DNA from: Cytophagaceae bacterium
GTDB taxonomy: Bacteria > Bacteroidota > Bacteroidia > Cytophagales > Spirosomataceae
NCBI GenBank assembly: GCA_947450865.1
Contig: CANFWR010000006.1
Coordinates: 1-43,510 of the forward strand
DNA length: 43,510 bases
Direction of reading: 5' to 3'
Notes under the pieces: model-generated
What the model saw: the letters and a program-made list of their open reading frames with translations, nothing else
Told to the model about the DNA's origin: nothing
Databases searched by the model: none
Position numbers and translations under genes: made by a program
Shown here: positions 14,845 to 24,818 of the stretch, piece after piece
Position numbering within the stretch: the first letter of the stretch is position 1
Layout: every line of letters begins with the position of its first letter

Positions 14845-16119
14845 CTAGTTTTTGTAGACCTTTCCGTCTTTCATCACAAAGTTCACCTTCGTCATCAATT
14901 TAACATCAGCAACTGGATCTCCAGGAACCGCAATAATGTCTGCTGCCTTTCCAACTTCAATAGATCCGATCAAGTCGCTTTGACCTAGTAAATCTGCTGC
15001 ATTAACTGTCGCTGATTTAATAGCTTCTAAAACAGGCATTCCAGCTTCATTCATTAAGATGAATTCATTGCCATTTTTTCCGTGTCCGAAAACTCCAGCA
15101 TCCGTACCAAAGGCAATCTTCACCCCTGCCTTATACGCTTTGCCAAAAGTTCCTTGAATGATTGGTCCAATCGCTGCAGCTTTCTTAGCCACCATTTCTG
15201 GGTAGTAATTCGGGATTTTAGAAGAATCCGCTACAGAACGACCTGCAATGACGGTAGGTACGTAATAGGTTCCCATTTTTTTCATCAATTCCATCACCTC
15301 TTCATCCATATAGGTTCCGTGTTCGATCGAAGAAACGCCACCCAAAACAGCACGCTTCATTCCTTCTTTACCGTGTGCATGAGCAGCCACTTTAAAACCG
15401 TAGTCTTTCGCTGTTTGAACGATGGCACGAACTTCTTCATCGGTGAATTGAGCACCTGAACCATCTTTGGCATAACTTAACACACCGCCCGTAGCCGTAA
15501 TTTTAATCAAATCTGAACCTTCTTTATAACGCTGACGTACTGCTTTCGCCGCATCCGCAACGCCATTTACGACCCCATCTTCAGGACCTAAATCCTTCTT
15601 AAAGGCTTCATTAATCCCGTTCGTATCATCCGCATGGCCTCCGGTTGTTCCAATCGTAACACCTGCCGTAAAAATGCGTGGACCTTCCACCACACCTTTA
15701 TTGATCGCATTGCGCAGACTGATCACCACATGAGTGCCGCCTAAATCACGCACCGTCGTAAATCCAGCCATTAAATTCTTCTTCGCATAGCCTAAAGCTT
15801 GGTAAGCTACATCACCTGGGTTTTTCACAAAGCGATCTAAATACGCCCCTGGATTCGTTTCCGACTCCAAGTGTACGTGTGAATCGATTAGACCCGGCAT
15901 CACCGTTCTATCTTTTAAATTAATAACCACATCGCCTTTCGCTGGGCTCAAAAAGCCTTCCGAAACAGCCACAATTTTCTTTCCTTCCACCACGATGGAA
16001 CGGTTTTTCAAAACTGTCTGCGTTTTCACATCAATCAAAGACCCGCAGTGCAAAATGGTTTTTTGAGCAAAACCAGCGAAAGCCAATAGGCTTAAACCAA
16101 GCGTTAATACTTTTTTCAT
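14845..16119 (-). CDS. Secreted amidohydrolase, probable Xaa-Pro/Xaa-Arg dipeptidase type
   Basis: Metal-dependent hydrolase of the amidohydrolase superfamily. Residues 1-19 form a signal peptide (MKKVLTLGLSLLAFAGFAQ). The binuclear metal site is visible: HxH at H81/H83 (DSHVHLES), the likely carboxylated lysine K206 (SDLIKITATGG), H247 (AAHAHGKEG), H267 (SIEHGTY) and D340 (AFGTDAG). This set is closest to the imidazolonepropionase-like amidohydrolases, several of which cleave dipeptides; the actual substrate is not shown by the sequence. It starts on the ATGA of the aroA stop, at the end of the wall gene run, and has a terminator behind it. Confidence 0.85.
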   Translation of the reverse strand: MKKVLTLGLSLLAFAGFAQKTILHCGSLIDVKTQTVLKNRSIVVEGKKIVAVSEGFLSPAKGDVVINLKDRTVMPGLIDSHVHLESETNPGAYLDRFVKNPGDVAYQALGYAKKNLMAGFTTVRDLGGTHVVISLRNAINKGVVEGPRIFTAGVTIGTTGGHADDTNGINEAFKKDLGPEDGVVNGVADAAKAVRQRYKEGSDLIKITATGGVLSYAKDGSGAQFTDEEVRAIVQTAKDYGFKVAAHAHGKEGMKRAVLGGVSSIEHGTYMDEEVMELMKKMGTYYVPTVIAGRSVADSSKIPNYYPEMVAKKAAAIGPIIQGTFGKAYKAGVKIAFGTDAGVFGHGKNGNEFILMNEAGMPVLEAIKSATVNAADLLGQSDLIGSIEVGKAADIIAVPGDPVADVKLMTKVNFVMKDGKVYKN

Positions 16120-17354
16120 AGTGTAGATGTTAATAAGGTTGAAACATGTTTCCAGAAACTAGGGTAGCTTTTATTCACAACCGAAGGATCTAATAAGGTA
16201 ATTTCTTTTTGCATGGCCACAGGCGCAAAGGCCATTGCCATCCGGTGGTCGTCATAGGTTTCGATGGGTTCAATCGTAGAAAGAGCCGCGAAGTTGCCTT
16301 TCACTTCATACAGGTGATTCGCTTCTTTCTCCACTAAACTCGCCCCTAATTTCTTTAATTCATTCTGCAGAGCTAACACGCGATCTGTTTCCTTCACTTT
16401 TAAGGATTCCAAACCCGTTAGTGTCAATGGAATATGCTGAACAGCAGCTACAACGCAGATGGTTTGTGCCAAATCTGGGCAATCCGTAAAGTCCCAGGCG
16501 AGGGAAGTTTGCGCTGGGATTTTGGTCAATAAATAGCCACGACCCGTATACGTACTTTTCACACCCAAAGGCTCCATAATGGCCTTAATTGCCGAATCTC
16601 CTTGCAAAGAATCCTCCTTTAGGCCTAACAATTCTAATGTACTATCTTCAAATGGAGACAAGGCCACCATGGAATACCAATAGCTGGCACCAGACCAATC
16701 CGACTCTACAGCGAATGGTTGCAATGTATATTTTTGGGCAGGAATTTCGATGCTTCCTTTGGACCAGTCAGCCGTTGCCTGAATTCCAAAATGCTTCATC
16801 TGTGCCAACGTCATTTCGATGTATGGTTTTGAACCTAGAGCCCCCGTGATTTGCAATTTCAATCCTTCTGGTAATAGAGGCGCCACCATCAAAATCGCGG
16901 AAATAAACTGCGAACTCACGTCGCCACGGATGGAAATTTCCCTATTTCCTTGGAACGAAAAACCATTTAATTGCATCGGAGGATAACCCTCTTGGTTCAA
17001 ATAGGTAATATCAGCTCCCAAGGTGCGTAGCGCATCTACTAAAATTCCGATTGGGCGCTCGCACATACGAGGTGTTCCCGTCATTTTTTTCGTCGCACCT
17101 GTCACTGCATAATAAGCAGTCAAAAAACGCATCGTCGTTCCCGCGTCTAACACATCAGCCTCCGGACCATTCTCGGATAACAAGCGAATCATCGTTTGCG
17201 TATCACGCGCCTCTGCTAGATTGGAAAGATTATCAATCGTTCCATTGGCTAAGGCATTAATCACTAAAGCCCGATTGCTCTCTGATTTAGAAGCAGGCAA
17301 AGGGATAATTTCTGAAAAAGACGACGAACGCGGAAATAAAGTAATTTGACTCAA
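16116..17354 (-). CDS. aroA: 3-phosphoshikimate 1-carboxyvinyltransferase (EPSP synthase)
   Basis: Shikimate pathway enzyme joining PEP and shikimate 3-phosphate. The 412 residues contain the N-terminal KSESNRALV (about 23-31), DAGTTMRFLTAYYA (about 75-88), the catalytic region KVKETDRV (about 310-317) and TYDDHRMAMAFAP. The start codon is TTG (complement of CAA at 17352-17354), with no better in-frame ATG upstream. It is 13 bases downstream of mraY and overlaps the amidohydrolase start, so it is carried at the end of the dcw run. Confidence 0.95.
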   Translation of the reverse strand: MSQITLFPRSSSFSEIIPLPASKSESNRALVINALANGTIDNLSNLAEARDTQTMIRLLSENGPEADVLDAGTTMRFLTAYYAVTGATKKMTGTPRMCERPIGILVDALRTLGADITYLNQEGYPPMQLNGFSFQGNREISIRGDVSSQFISAILMVAPLLPEGLKLQITGALGSKPYIEMTLAQMKHFGIQATADWSKGSIEIPAQKYTLQPFAVESDWSGASYWYSMVALSPFEDSTLELLGLKEDSLQGDSAIKAIMEPLGVKSTYTGRGYLLTKIPAQTSLAWDFTDCPDLAQTICVVAAVQHIPLTLTGLESLKVKETDRVLALQNELKKLGASLVEKEANHLYEVKGNFAALSTIEPIETYDDHRMAMAFAPVAMQKEITLLDPSVVNKSYPSFWKHVSTLLTSTL

Positions 17355-17367
17355 AACAGGTTTGCGA

Positions 17368-18552
17368 TTAACGCAATTTTAAAGTGACTAATGATAAAAC
17401 GGCTAAGATAATTCCCACGATTAAGAAACGAATAACGATCTTCGATTCGTGGTAATTTTTCTTTTGAAAATGGTGGTGCAATGGCGACATCAAAAAGACG
17501 CGACGCCCCTCTCCATACTTGCGTTTCGTATATTTAAAATAGGCCACCTGAATGATGACGGATAAATTCTCAATCAAAAAGATTCCACATAATACGGGAA
17601 TCAACATCTCCTTGCGGATCACAATCGCTAAGGTAGCAATCACTCCTCCTAGCATCAAACTTCCCGTGTCACCCATAAATACCTGAGCCGGATACGCGTT
17701 ATACCAAAGGAATCCGATACAAGCCCCTACGAAGGCCGCACAAAAGACGGCGAGTTCTCCAGAATTAGGAATAAACATCACGTTCAGGTATTGTGAAATC
17801 ACCTTGTTACCAGAAACATAAGCTAAAATGGCTAAAGCAATACCGATAATCACCGACGTTCCTGCCGCTAATCCATCGATACCGTCTGTGATATTGGCTC
17901 CATTGGACACCGCCGTAATGATGAAAATAACTACTAATACATAAACCACCCAAACGTATTCATCTGGAATGAAACTTGGCAGTAACATGTTGTAGTCAAA
18001 CTGGTTATCCTTCATAAAAGGAACCGTCGTCAAGAGCGATTTGTGATCTATAAAGGTTCCATCTGCCGCAAATTCACGTACTTTAATGTGTTGGTTAAAG
18101 TACATGGTGAGACCGACGATGATACCTAAGCCGATTTGGCCTATTACCTTAAATTTACCCGATAAACCCTCTTTATTTTTCTTGAATACTTTGATATAAT
18201 CATCTGCAAAACCTACCGCGCCTAACCAAATAGCCGAAGTAACCAATAGAACGATGTATACGTTCGTTACCTTCGAAAAAAGGAGAGTTGGAATCAATAA
18301 AGACAACAAAATAATGAAGCCTCCCATCGTAGGAGTGCCTTTTTTTGCCATTTGGCCTTCTAAACCTAAATCCCGAATTTCCTCTCCAATTTGGAGTCTT
18401 TGCAAACGGTAGATCACCGACTTACCCCAAATCGCTGCAATACCTAAAGACGTAATGATCGCCGCAAAAGCACGGAACGTAATGTATTGAAACACACCGG
18501 CGCCCGGAATATTCAAGGTCTTGTCTAAGTATTCGAAGAGGTAATAAAGCAT
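17368..18552 (-). CDS. mraY: Phospho-N-acetylmuramoyl-pentapeptide-transferase
   Basis: Inner-membrane enzyme that makes lipid I from UDP-MurNAc-pentapeptide and undecaprenyl phosphate. The 394 residues have about ten transmembrane segments and the family motifs KKGTPTMGG (about 70-78), the aspartates in [32 protein letters not shown] and the histidine loop MSPLHHHF. The length is slightly longer than the E. coli enzyme but usual for Bacteroidota, which have an added loop. Follows murE after 51 bases. Confidence 0.97.
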   Translation of the reverse strand: MLYYLFEYLDKTLNIPGAGVFQYITFRAFAAIITSLGIAAIWGKSVIYRLQRLQIGEEIRDLGLEGQMAKKGTPTMGGFIILLSLLIPTLLFSKVTNVYIVLLVTSAIWLGAVGFADDYIKVFKKNKEGLSGKFKVIGQIGLGIIVGLTMYFNQHIKVREFAADGTFIDHKSLLTTVPFMKDNQFDYNMLLPSFIPDEYVWVVYVLVVIFIITAVSNGANITDGIDGLAAGTSVIIGIALAILAYVSGNKVISQYLNVMFIPNSGELAVFCAAFVGACIGFLWYNAYPAQVFMGDTGSLMLGGVIATLAIVIRKEMLIPVLCGIFLIENLSVIIQVAYFKYTKRKYGEGRRVFLMSPLHHHFQKKNYHESKIVIRFLIVGIILAVLSLVTLKLR

Positions 18553-18603
18553 CTAAATGGGTTTTAATTTATAAAATTGCAAAAAATCGAGGGAAATTCA
18601 AAC

Positions 18604-20022
18604 TTAGCTAAATGCCTCTCCTAGGACTAATTTATCGTCAAAGTCGTATTTAACGCCTTGAATATCTTGGTAATTTTCGTGGCCTTTCCCTGCCACTAAA
18701 ATGATATCTCCCGCAGCAGCTAATTCCCTTACCGCATAAAAAATACCTTCCTTGCGATCCGAAACGCGATGTACTTTGGATTTTAATTCAGCCGGAACTC
18801 CTGCCTCCATTTGATCCAAAATCAATTCCGGATCTTCCTTGCGCGGATTATCCGAAGTCAATACCACGGAATCACTGTATTTAGCAGCTAACTCTGCCAT
18901 AATCGGACGTTTACCCGTATCCCGATTTCCCCCACAACCCACCACCGTAATGATACGTTGTGATTTATCACGAATCGTTTGAATCGTCTTCAGCACATTT
19001 TCCAAGGCATCCGGCGTGTGCGCATAATCTACAATTCCCATCTTGTTATTGGATCCAGCTAATTGCTCGAATCGACCCGGAGCCGTTTTGAGGGCCGAAA
19101 TCTGCACCAAAACTTCATGTGATTCCTCACCAAGTAATAAAGCAGCTCCGTATATTCCCAATAAGTTATACGCATTAAAAGTCCCAATCAATTGCGCATG
19201 TACTTGCTGGTGATCAATCTCTAATTGCAAACCGCCTACTCCATTGCTGATAATCTTCGCTTTAAAATCAGCCGCGTTCAATAAGCCAAAGCCGTATTTC
19301 TTTGCCGCCGTGTTTTGCAACATCACCATTCCGCGCTTGTCATCTACGTTTGTTAATGCAAATGCTGATGAGGGGAGGGCGTCGAAAAAACCTTTTTTGG
19401 CCTTAATGTATTCGTCAAAAGTCTCGTGAAAATCTAGGTGATCGCGGGTGATATTCGAGAAAATGGCACCGGAAAATTGCACCGCGTGAATGCGCTTTTG
19501 CACTACCGCATGTGAACTCACCTCCATAAAAGCGTGGCTGCAACCCGCCGAAACCATATCGGCTAACAACGCATTCAAGCTCAAAGCGTCAGGGGTAGTA
19601 TGCGTCGAAGGAATAATTTTATCTTCAATCTTATTCACCACCGTCGAAATCAATCCACAGCGATGACCCAGACGCTTGAACAATTCAAATAACAAGGTAA
19701 CCGTGGTAGTTTTTCCATTGGTACCTGTTATCCCCACTAATTTCAGTTTCTTAGAAGGATGGCCATAAAATTCTGCCCCAGCCTCCGCTAAAGCTTGATT
19801 CGAATCTGGCACTTGGACACAAGTCACATCAGCCGGAAGTTCTGCAGGAGTATTTTCCACCACCCAGTATTTGCAACCTTGTGCGTATACTTGAGGCAGA
19901 AACGAATGCCCATCTACTTGGGTACCTGGAATCGCGAAGAAAACAGAACCTGCCGTAGCCTGCCGAGAATCGAAGCACAAATGCTGAATATCCGTTCCTG
20001 GAAATAAGGTGATTTGTGCCAT
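18604..20022 (-). CDS. murE: UDP-MurNAc-L-Ala-D-Glu:meso-diaminopimelate ligase
   Basis: Cytoplasmic Mur ligase adding the third residue of the peptide stem. The 472 residues have the ATP loop GITGTNGKTTT (97-107), the central domain with DYAHTPDALENVL, and DNPRKED (391-397). The DNPR tetrapeptide marks specificity for meso-diaminopimelate, so the wall should be of the meso-DAP type. The gene starts 1 base beyond the ftsI stop, which implies coupled translation. Confidence 0.97.
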   Translation of the reverse strand: MAQITLFPGTDIQHLCFDSRQATAGSVFFAIPGTQVDGHSFLPQVYAQGCKYWVVENTPAELPADVTCVQVPDSNQALAEAGAEFYGHPSKKLKLVGITGTNGKTTTVTLLFELFKRLGHRCGLISTVVNKIEDKIIPSTHTTPDALSLNALLADMVSAGCSHAFMEVSSHAVVQKRIHAVQFSGAIFSNITRDHLDFHETFDEYIKAKKGFFDALPSSAFALTNVDDKRGMVMLQNTAAKKYGFGLLNAADFKAKIISNGVGGLQLEIDHQQVHAQLIGTFNAYNLLGIYGAALLLGEESHEVLVQISALKTAPGRFEQLAGSNNKMGIVDYAHTPDALENVLKTIQTIRDKSQRIITVVGCGGNRDTGKRPIMAELAAKYSDSVVLTSDNPRKEDPELILDQMEAGVPAELKSKVHRVSDRKEGIFYAVRELAAAGDIILVAGKGHENYQDIQGVKYDFDDKLVLGEAFS

Positions 20023-20023
20023 C

Positions 20024-22174
20024 TTAATGCAATTGAATGAAGACTAAACTATTTTTTGCAGCAGCCGATCCAGCCGGAATCGATTGATTCGTCACCGTCC
20101 CAAAACCATTCGCGCGCACTTTTAGTCCTTTGTTTTCCAACGCAAATAACGCATCACGCAAATTCATCCCTACTACATTAGGGACCGTTTTAGGGGTCAT
20201 CGTGACTGACTGATTTTTTACCGTCTTCTTCTCTAAATTGAAGTTCAACCATTGGCCATTTTCTTCCACTTTAGGCAGTCCTAAATGAGAAAATAACGTA
20301 TTTTGATCTGCAGGGTGCAGGGTATGCGACAACTTGTTTTTATTCAACGAATCAGGCAAATACCCACGTAGTGTTTGCTGCAACTTCATATCACGCAAAT
20401 AAATGCGGTCCGCAATTTCTTTGAATACCGGAGCCGTAACTTGTCTTGCGTAAGTCCCCTCTGCGCTACCTTTCGGTTCATCAACCGCGATAATCATGGT
20501 GTATTTTGGATTTTTGACAGGGAAATAACCCGCAAAAGTCGTGTAATAATTTCCCTTACGGTAGCCTTTTGCTCCGGTTACCGTACGTTGCGCAGTTCCG
20601 GTTTTGCCAGCAATACCATAGACAGAACCTTTGATGTTATTCGCCGTTCCTTTGGTCACTACCCCCTCTAACATAATTTTCAATTTCTGTAAAGTCTCTG
20701 GTGAACACAATGGCTTCGAATCACGCACCTGTGAAGCCATATAATCCGTCACCACTTCATCACCACGCGTCGCCTTACTCACAATAATGGGCTGAATCCA
20801 GTAACCATTATTCGCGATAGCGTTGTAGAAAGCCAAAATTTGCAAGGGCGTATACTGCGTCGAATATCCCACTGAAGACCATAATAATTGTAATCCATCC
20901 CATTTAGAGGGCACCGGGAAGACCGGTTTTCTACTCGGTTTCAATTGAAAATCGAGCGATTCAATTAAATGGTATTTCTTCAAATAATTGTAAAACTTCT
21001 CATTATTCGTCGTCCCAAAAGCCTCCTGAACCAATTTCATCGTTCCCACATTGGAAGAACTCTCAATTACTTGCTCTAAAGAAATGGTCCCTAGCGGATG
21101 TGAATCAGACATTACCCCGTTATAATACCGGAATTTCCCATCCCCTGTATTCACCATCTTAGTCAACGGATAATTTTTCTCTTCCAAAACCGCCATAATC
21201 GAAGGCAATTTAAAAACGGAACCTGGATCACGCGCTTCTAAAAGGGCATAATTATAGGTTTCTGAATAGCCTGTGGGCGAAAGTGGATTAGCCGCAATGT
21301 TCGACAAGGCTTTAATTTTACCCGTTTTGGTCTCCATTACAATCGCCACCGCGTAATTCCCTTTAAAGATTTTCATCCCATTGAGTAGCGCAGATTCCAC
21401 AATCTCTTGGATATTGATATCTAAAGTCGAGTGCAAATCCACCCCCGCAACCGGTAACTTAGGTTTGTCCCCCGGCTCTGGTCGCCAGGTATTATTGTCC
21501 ATTTTCTCATACATACCCTCGCCAAACTCCCCGCGTAATTCAGCATCAAAACTACTCTCAATTCCTACACGACCTTTATCGCGCAAATCTTTTAAATAAC
21601 CTACTGTCCGATAGGCCATTTGACCAAAAGGCGCGTAACGCACATTGATCTTGTCAAAAACAGCACCCGATTGGTTAGCCGATTTAGCCTCTTTAAATAA
21701 GGGAAAACCCATAATTTTTTTCTTCTCCTGAAAATCTAATAAGCGATTATTCAACAGAACATAATTTCGCTTACTTCGTCTAGCAGCGGCAATCTTCTCT
21801 TTATATTCATCAGCAGTACGATCCTTGAAAAAATTCGCCAGAGCAGCTGCTAAGCCATCAATGTTTTGTTTGTAGAATTCATCAGCCTTCGCGCTCCCCG
21901 TTAATACAGATGGATCCATCCCTAAGCGGTACTTAGGTAAAGTGGTAGACAATAAGCTTCCATCATCCGAATAGATATTTCCACGCGTCGCTTCGATCTT
22001 GCGTTTCTTAACATAATAAGTCATTGCTTCGGAGCGATATTTCGGCCCTTTCAGCACCACCACTTTATACAAACTGAACAGCAGGTACAAGAATACAGCT
22101 AAAATGATGATGAAAAACGTGTAGAAACGTCTTGTAATCAAGCCCCGAATATTAGGTCTTTTCTCCTTCGCCAT
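20024..22174 (-). CDS. ftsI: Penicillin-binding protein, FtsI type (septal transpeptidase) with PASTA domain
   Basis: High-molecular-weight class B PBP that cross-links septal peptidoglycan. The 716 residues contain an N-terminal membrane anchor (about 19-40), the PBP dimerisation domain (about 55-230), the transpeptidase domain with SVFK (catalytic S319), SSN (373-375) and KTGT (524-527), and one C-terminal PASTA domain (about 660-716, from VPNVVGMNLRDAL). A PASTA end is seen on FtsI of many Bacteroidota. Upstream ftsL overlaps its start by one base (TAATG). Confidence 0.96.
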   Translation of the reverse strand: MAKEKRPNIRGLITRRFYTFFIIILAVFLYLLFSLYKVVVLKGPKYRSEAMTYYVKKRKIEATRGNIYSDDGSLLSTTLPKYRLGMDPSVLTGSAKADEFYKQNIDGLAAALANFFKDRTADEYKEKIAAARRSKRNYVLLNNRLLDFQEKKKIMGFPLFKEAKSANQSGAVFDKINVRYAPFGQMAYRTVGYLKDLRDKGRVGIESSFDAELRGEFGEGMYEKMDNNTWRPEPGDKPKLPVAGVDLHSTLDINIQEIVESALLNGMKIFKGNYAVAIVMETKTGKIKALSNIAANPLSPTGYSETYNYALLEARDPGSVFKLPSIMAVLEEKNYPLTKMVNTGDGKFRYYNGVMSDSHPLGTISLEQVIESSSNVGTMKLVQEAFGTTNNEKFYNYLKKYHLIESLDFQLKPSRKPVFPVPSKWDGLQLLWSSVGYSTQYTPLQILAFYNAIANNGYWIQPIIVSKATRGDEVVTDYMASQVRDSKPLCSPETLQKLKIMLEGVVTKGTANNIKGSVYGIAGKTGTAQRTVTGAKGYRKGNYYTTFAGYFPVKNPKYTMIIAVDEPKGSAEGTYARQVTAPVFKEIADRIYLRDMKLQQTLRGYLPDSLNKNKLSHTLHPADQNTLFSHLGLPKVEENGQWLNFNLEKKTVKNQSVTMTPKTVPNVVGMNLRDALFALENKGLKVRANGFGTVTNQSIPAGSAAAKNSLVFIQLH

Positions 22175-22557
22175 TATTGCTCTTTTTTGACTTGAATGAT
22201 GATTTTAGTAGGAGGAAGCGTACTCACCCCAATTTGATAACGCTTGAGTGTCTCTTCCAAATTCGTTTGCTTGCTCACCTTCATATATTCCGCCTTTTGC
22301 GTCGTATAATCAGCACGATCCTCCTCTAGGGCACTCTTTTCTTTTTGAATTTGGTGCAACTTACCATCAGCAAGCATCGAATAATAGATATTGATGAGGG
22401 TCAAAAAAGCCACAAAAGCAATACGCTTTACCCACATCACCGGCAATTCGCCTCCTGTGAAATAGTCGATATTTAAAATGGAATCAAAAATCCCTTCCTT
22501 CTTAGGCGATGAGATTCGCTTAGGCCCTGTTTCTGTCGGTTCGATGGGTGTTGCCAT
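22174..22557 (-). CDS. ftsL: FtsL-like cell division protein
   Basis: Small bitopic protein of the divisome. The 127 residues have a cytoplasmic N-terminus (1-38), one transmembrane segment (about 40-62, VMWVKRIAFVAFLTLINIYY) and a periplasmic coiled coil with charged heptads to the C-terminus (about 65-127). The sequence is not strongly conserved; the assignment rests on topology, size and position between rsmH and ftsI, where ftsL always sits in the dcw cluster. Its start is one base before the rsmH stop region. Confidence 0.85.
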   Translation of the reverse strand: MATPIEPTETGPKRISSPKKEGIFDSILNIDYFTGGELPVMWVKRIAFVAFLTLINIYYSMLADGKLHQIQKEKSALEEDRADYTTQKAEYMKVSKQTNLEETLKRYQIGVSTLPPTKIIIQVKKEQ

Positions 22558-22558
22558 A

Positions 22559-23473
22559 TTATAATTTAGACGCTATTCTTAATTTCGCACTACGCGAGCG
22601 CGGGTTCAATTTCAATTCTTCTTCTGAGGCCGTAATCGGCTTGCGAATCACAGACTCAAGCGGGCGATGCACCACTCCAAACAAATCTTTATCCTCTTTC
22701 CCCTGCACATTTCCCGCTTTAATAAAATTCTTCACTAGGCGATCTTCTAACGAGTGAAAGGACATAATCACTAGCCTTCCTTCCGGCTTCAAAATCGCAG
22801 GGGCCTGCGCTAAAAATTCCTCTATCACAGCCAGCTCTTGATTCACCTCAATTCGAATCGCTTGAAATACCTGCGCGAAGTATTTAAACTCCCGGTGTTT
22901 AGGAGCTAATTTATTCAAAATTTCTTTAAATTCTTGCGTTGTTTCTAAGGCTTTTCGGGTACGGGCCTGAATGATTGCTTGGGCCAAAGTCCGTGCATTC
23001 TTCACCTCCCCATACATCCCTAAAATACGCTGCAATTCTTCGGCCGAATAACTATTCAATAATTCCGCTGCCGTCATCGAAGCAGACGGACCCATCCGCA
23101 TATCCAAAGGGCCATCAAAACGAATAGAGAAACCACGTTCCGGCGCATCTAATTGAAAAGAAGAGACCCCAAAATCCGCCAAAATCCCATCCACCTGCTT
23201 TACGCGGTGCAAGCGCAAATACTTCTCTAAGTAGCGAAAATTAGCGGTGATTAGCGTTAAACGCTCATCATCGATCTTCTCTGCCTGCTCCCAAGCATCC
23301 GGATCCTGATCAAAGGAGAATAATCTTCCCTCTGGACCTAGTTTGTCTAAAATCGCCTTCGAATGTCCGCCTCCCCCAAAGGTCACATCCACATAAGTTC
23401 CCGCAGGATCAATGCGTAAACCATCGATGCATTCGTGCAACATGACGGAGGTATGATAGGTGTTTTCTGGCAT
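22559..23473 (-). CDS. rsmH: 16S rRNA (cytosine1402-N4)-methyltransferase
   Basis: Methylates C1402 of 16S rRNA. The family start MPENTYHTSVMLHECIDGL is followed by the SAM motif TFGGGGHS (31-38), FDQDPDAW, ILADFGVSSFQLD and the C-terminal SFHSLEDRLVK. I start at the ATG at 23473 (304 residues). A TTG at 23491 would add six residues, but a -7 box overlaps that TTG, so I reject it. It is the first gene of the dcw run here; mraZ, its usual upstream neighbour, is absent. Confidence 0.95.
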   Translation of the reverse strand: MPENTYHTSVMLHECIDGLRIDPAGTYVDVTFGGGGHSKAILDKLGPEGRLFSFDQDPDAWEQAEKIDDERLTLITANFRYLEKYLRLHRVKQVDGILADFGVSSFQLDAPERGFSIRFDGPLDMRMGPSASMTAAELLNSYSAEELQRILGMYGEVKNARTLAQAIIQARTRKALETTQEFKEILNKLAPKHREFKYFAQVFQAIRIEVNQELAVIEEFLAQAPAILKPEGRLVIMSFHSLEDRLVKNFIKAGNVQGKEDKDLFGVVHRPLESVIRKPITASEEELKLNPRSRSAKLRIASKL

Positions 23474-23488
23474 AATTTTGGATGAAAA

Positions 23489-23496
23489 CAAAAATA
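23489..23496 (-). promoter_or_regulatory. Possible -7 box for the dcw run
   Basis: TATTTTTG on the minus strand lies 16 bases before the rsmH ATG at 23473. The nearest TTTTG (23521-23525) leaves a 24-base spacer, longer than usual. If real, the leader is only about 10 bases. Confidence 0.35.
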
Positions 23497-23546
23497 CAAA
23501 TTATCCCTCGCCTACACCACCAAAATAGGAAATTGTCACGCTTTTT

Positions 23547-23576
23547 TTTGTGACAAGTTTCGAACCCGTATCTTTG
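23547..23576 (+). promoter_or_regulatory. Promoter of the thioredoxin-PAP2 pair
   Basis: TTTG (23547-23550), an 18-base spacer and TATCTTTG (23569-23576) fit the Bacteroidota consensus. It lies 25 bases before the start at 23601 and inside the longer frame from 23550, so it also rules out that start. It is back to back with the rsmH region. Confidence 0.75.
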
Positions 23577-23600
23577 TTCAAACGCCTAGCGGATTCCCCT

Positions 23601-24818
23601 ATGAAAAAGACCTTATTTGCTTTCCTAATTGCCCCATTATTGAGTCTTGCACAAGTGCCTGTTGCTGGACTTTGGCGAGCTTCTCTGTCCACTCATGGGG
23701 GCGAATTGCCCATTCAATTTGAAATTAATCCCGGTTCAAAATCAGGAAATTTAGATATTAAACTCATCAATGGCGCGGAGAAATCTACGTTAGGTGAATC
23801 TTATTTTAGATCGGATTCATTAGTCGTCCCTTTTGACCTATACGAAGCTGAGCTCGTTTTCCAAGTGACAAAAACGACCGAAATGAAGGGTTATTTCGTT
23901 AAAAAAAGAAATGGAAAAACGGCGTATCGACTACCCGTTTCAGCTCAAGCGAGTTCTGCAGACCGCTTTTTGAACCTACAACCAGCTACCGTGAATGTCA
24001 GTGGAAAGTGGATGGCTGATTTCTATAGTGACGCGACAAACCACAGCCCAGGTGTAGGCGTTTTTGAACAAAAAGGCAACAAAGTGACCGGTACCTTCCT
24101 TCGGACATCCGGCGACTACCGTTTTTTACAAGGAAATGTGAGCGGGGATAGTTTATTTCTAAGCTATTTCGATGGCAGCGGTGTCAACATGTTGCGTGCA
24201 AAAGTAAGTGGCGCACAATTTACGGGGAGATTTACTTCTGGATTAAGTGGAGTTAGAACGGTTGACGGAAAATTAGACCCAGCTGCAGCTTTACCAGATT
24301 TAAAGAAATTAAGCTTTTTAAAACCTGGTTTCGATCGCATCGATTTTAAATTACCCACTACCTCAGGCGAACAAATTAGCCTACAAGATGATCGATATAA
24401 AAACAAAGTCATTGTAATTGAATTAATGGGATCATGGTGCCCTAATTGTTTGGACGAATCAAGGTATCTATCTCCATTCTATAAGAAATACAAAGAAAAA
24501 GGGGTGGAGGTACTAGGCATTGCTTTTGAGAATTCGCCTGACATTAACATTGCTGGCCCTAAAATCAATAATTTCCAAAAGAAAATCGGCATCACTTACC
24601 CACTTCTTTTTGCGGGAACGGCAGAGGACAAAACCATCGAGAAGGTTTTACCTATGCTGAGTAAAATGAACGGTTATCCTACTACGTTCATCATTGACAA
24701 AAAAGGAATCGTGAGAGAAATACACACTGGATTCTCGGGCCCGGGAACGGGAAAATATTATGCCGATTGGATCTCTGATTTTGAACATACGATCCAAAGC
24801 CTTTTAGCTGAAAAATAA
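23601..24818 (+). CDS. Secreted TlpA-like thioredoxin-domain protein
   Basis: Probable periplasmic or lipoprotein-free redox protein. Residues 1-18 form a signal peptide (MKKTLFAFLIAPLLSLAQ). A beta-rich N-terminal part (about 20-230) is not recognised; a thioredoxin fold follows (about 245-400) with the active-site motif WCPNC (C280, C283) and the cis-proline region GYPTTFIID. TlpA-like proteins reduce or shuffle disulfides in the envelope. The start at 23601 fits the signal peptide; an upstream GTG at 23550 would put a promoter in the coding region. It shares TAATG with the next gene. Confidence 0.88.
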   Translation: MKKTLFAFLIAPLLSLAQVPVAGLWRASLSTHGGELPIQFEINPGSKSGNLDIKLINGAEKSTLGESYFRSDSLVVPFDLYEAELVFQVTKTTEMKGYFVKKRNGKTAYRLPVSAQASSADRFLNLQPATVNVSGKWMADFYSDATNHSPGVGVFEQKGNKVTGTFLRTSGDYRFLQGNVSGDSLFLSYFDGSGVNMLRAKVSGAQFTGRFTSGLSGVRTVDGKLDPAAALPDLKKLSFLKPGFDRIDFKLPTTSGEQISLQDDRYKNKVIVIELMGSWCPNCLDESRYLSPFYKKYKEKGVEVLGIAFENSPDINIAGPKINNFQKKIGITYPLLFAGTAEDKTIEKVLPMLSKMNGYPTTFIIDKKGIVREIHTGFSGPGTGKYYADWISDFEHTIQSLLAEK

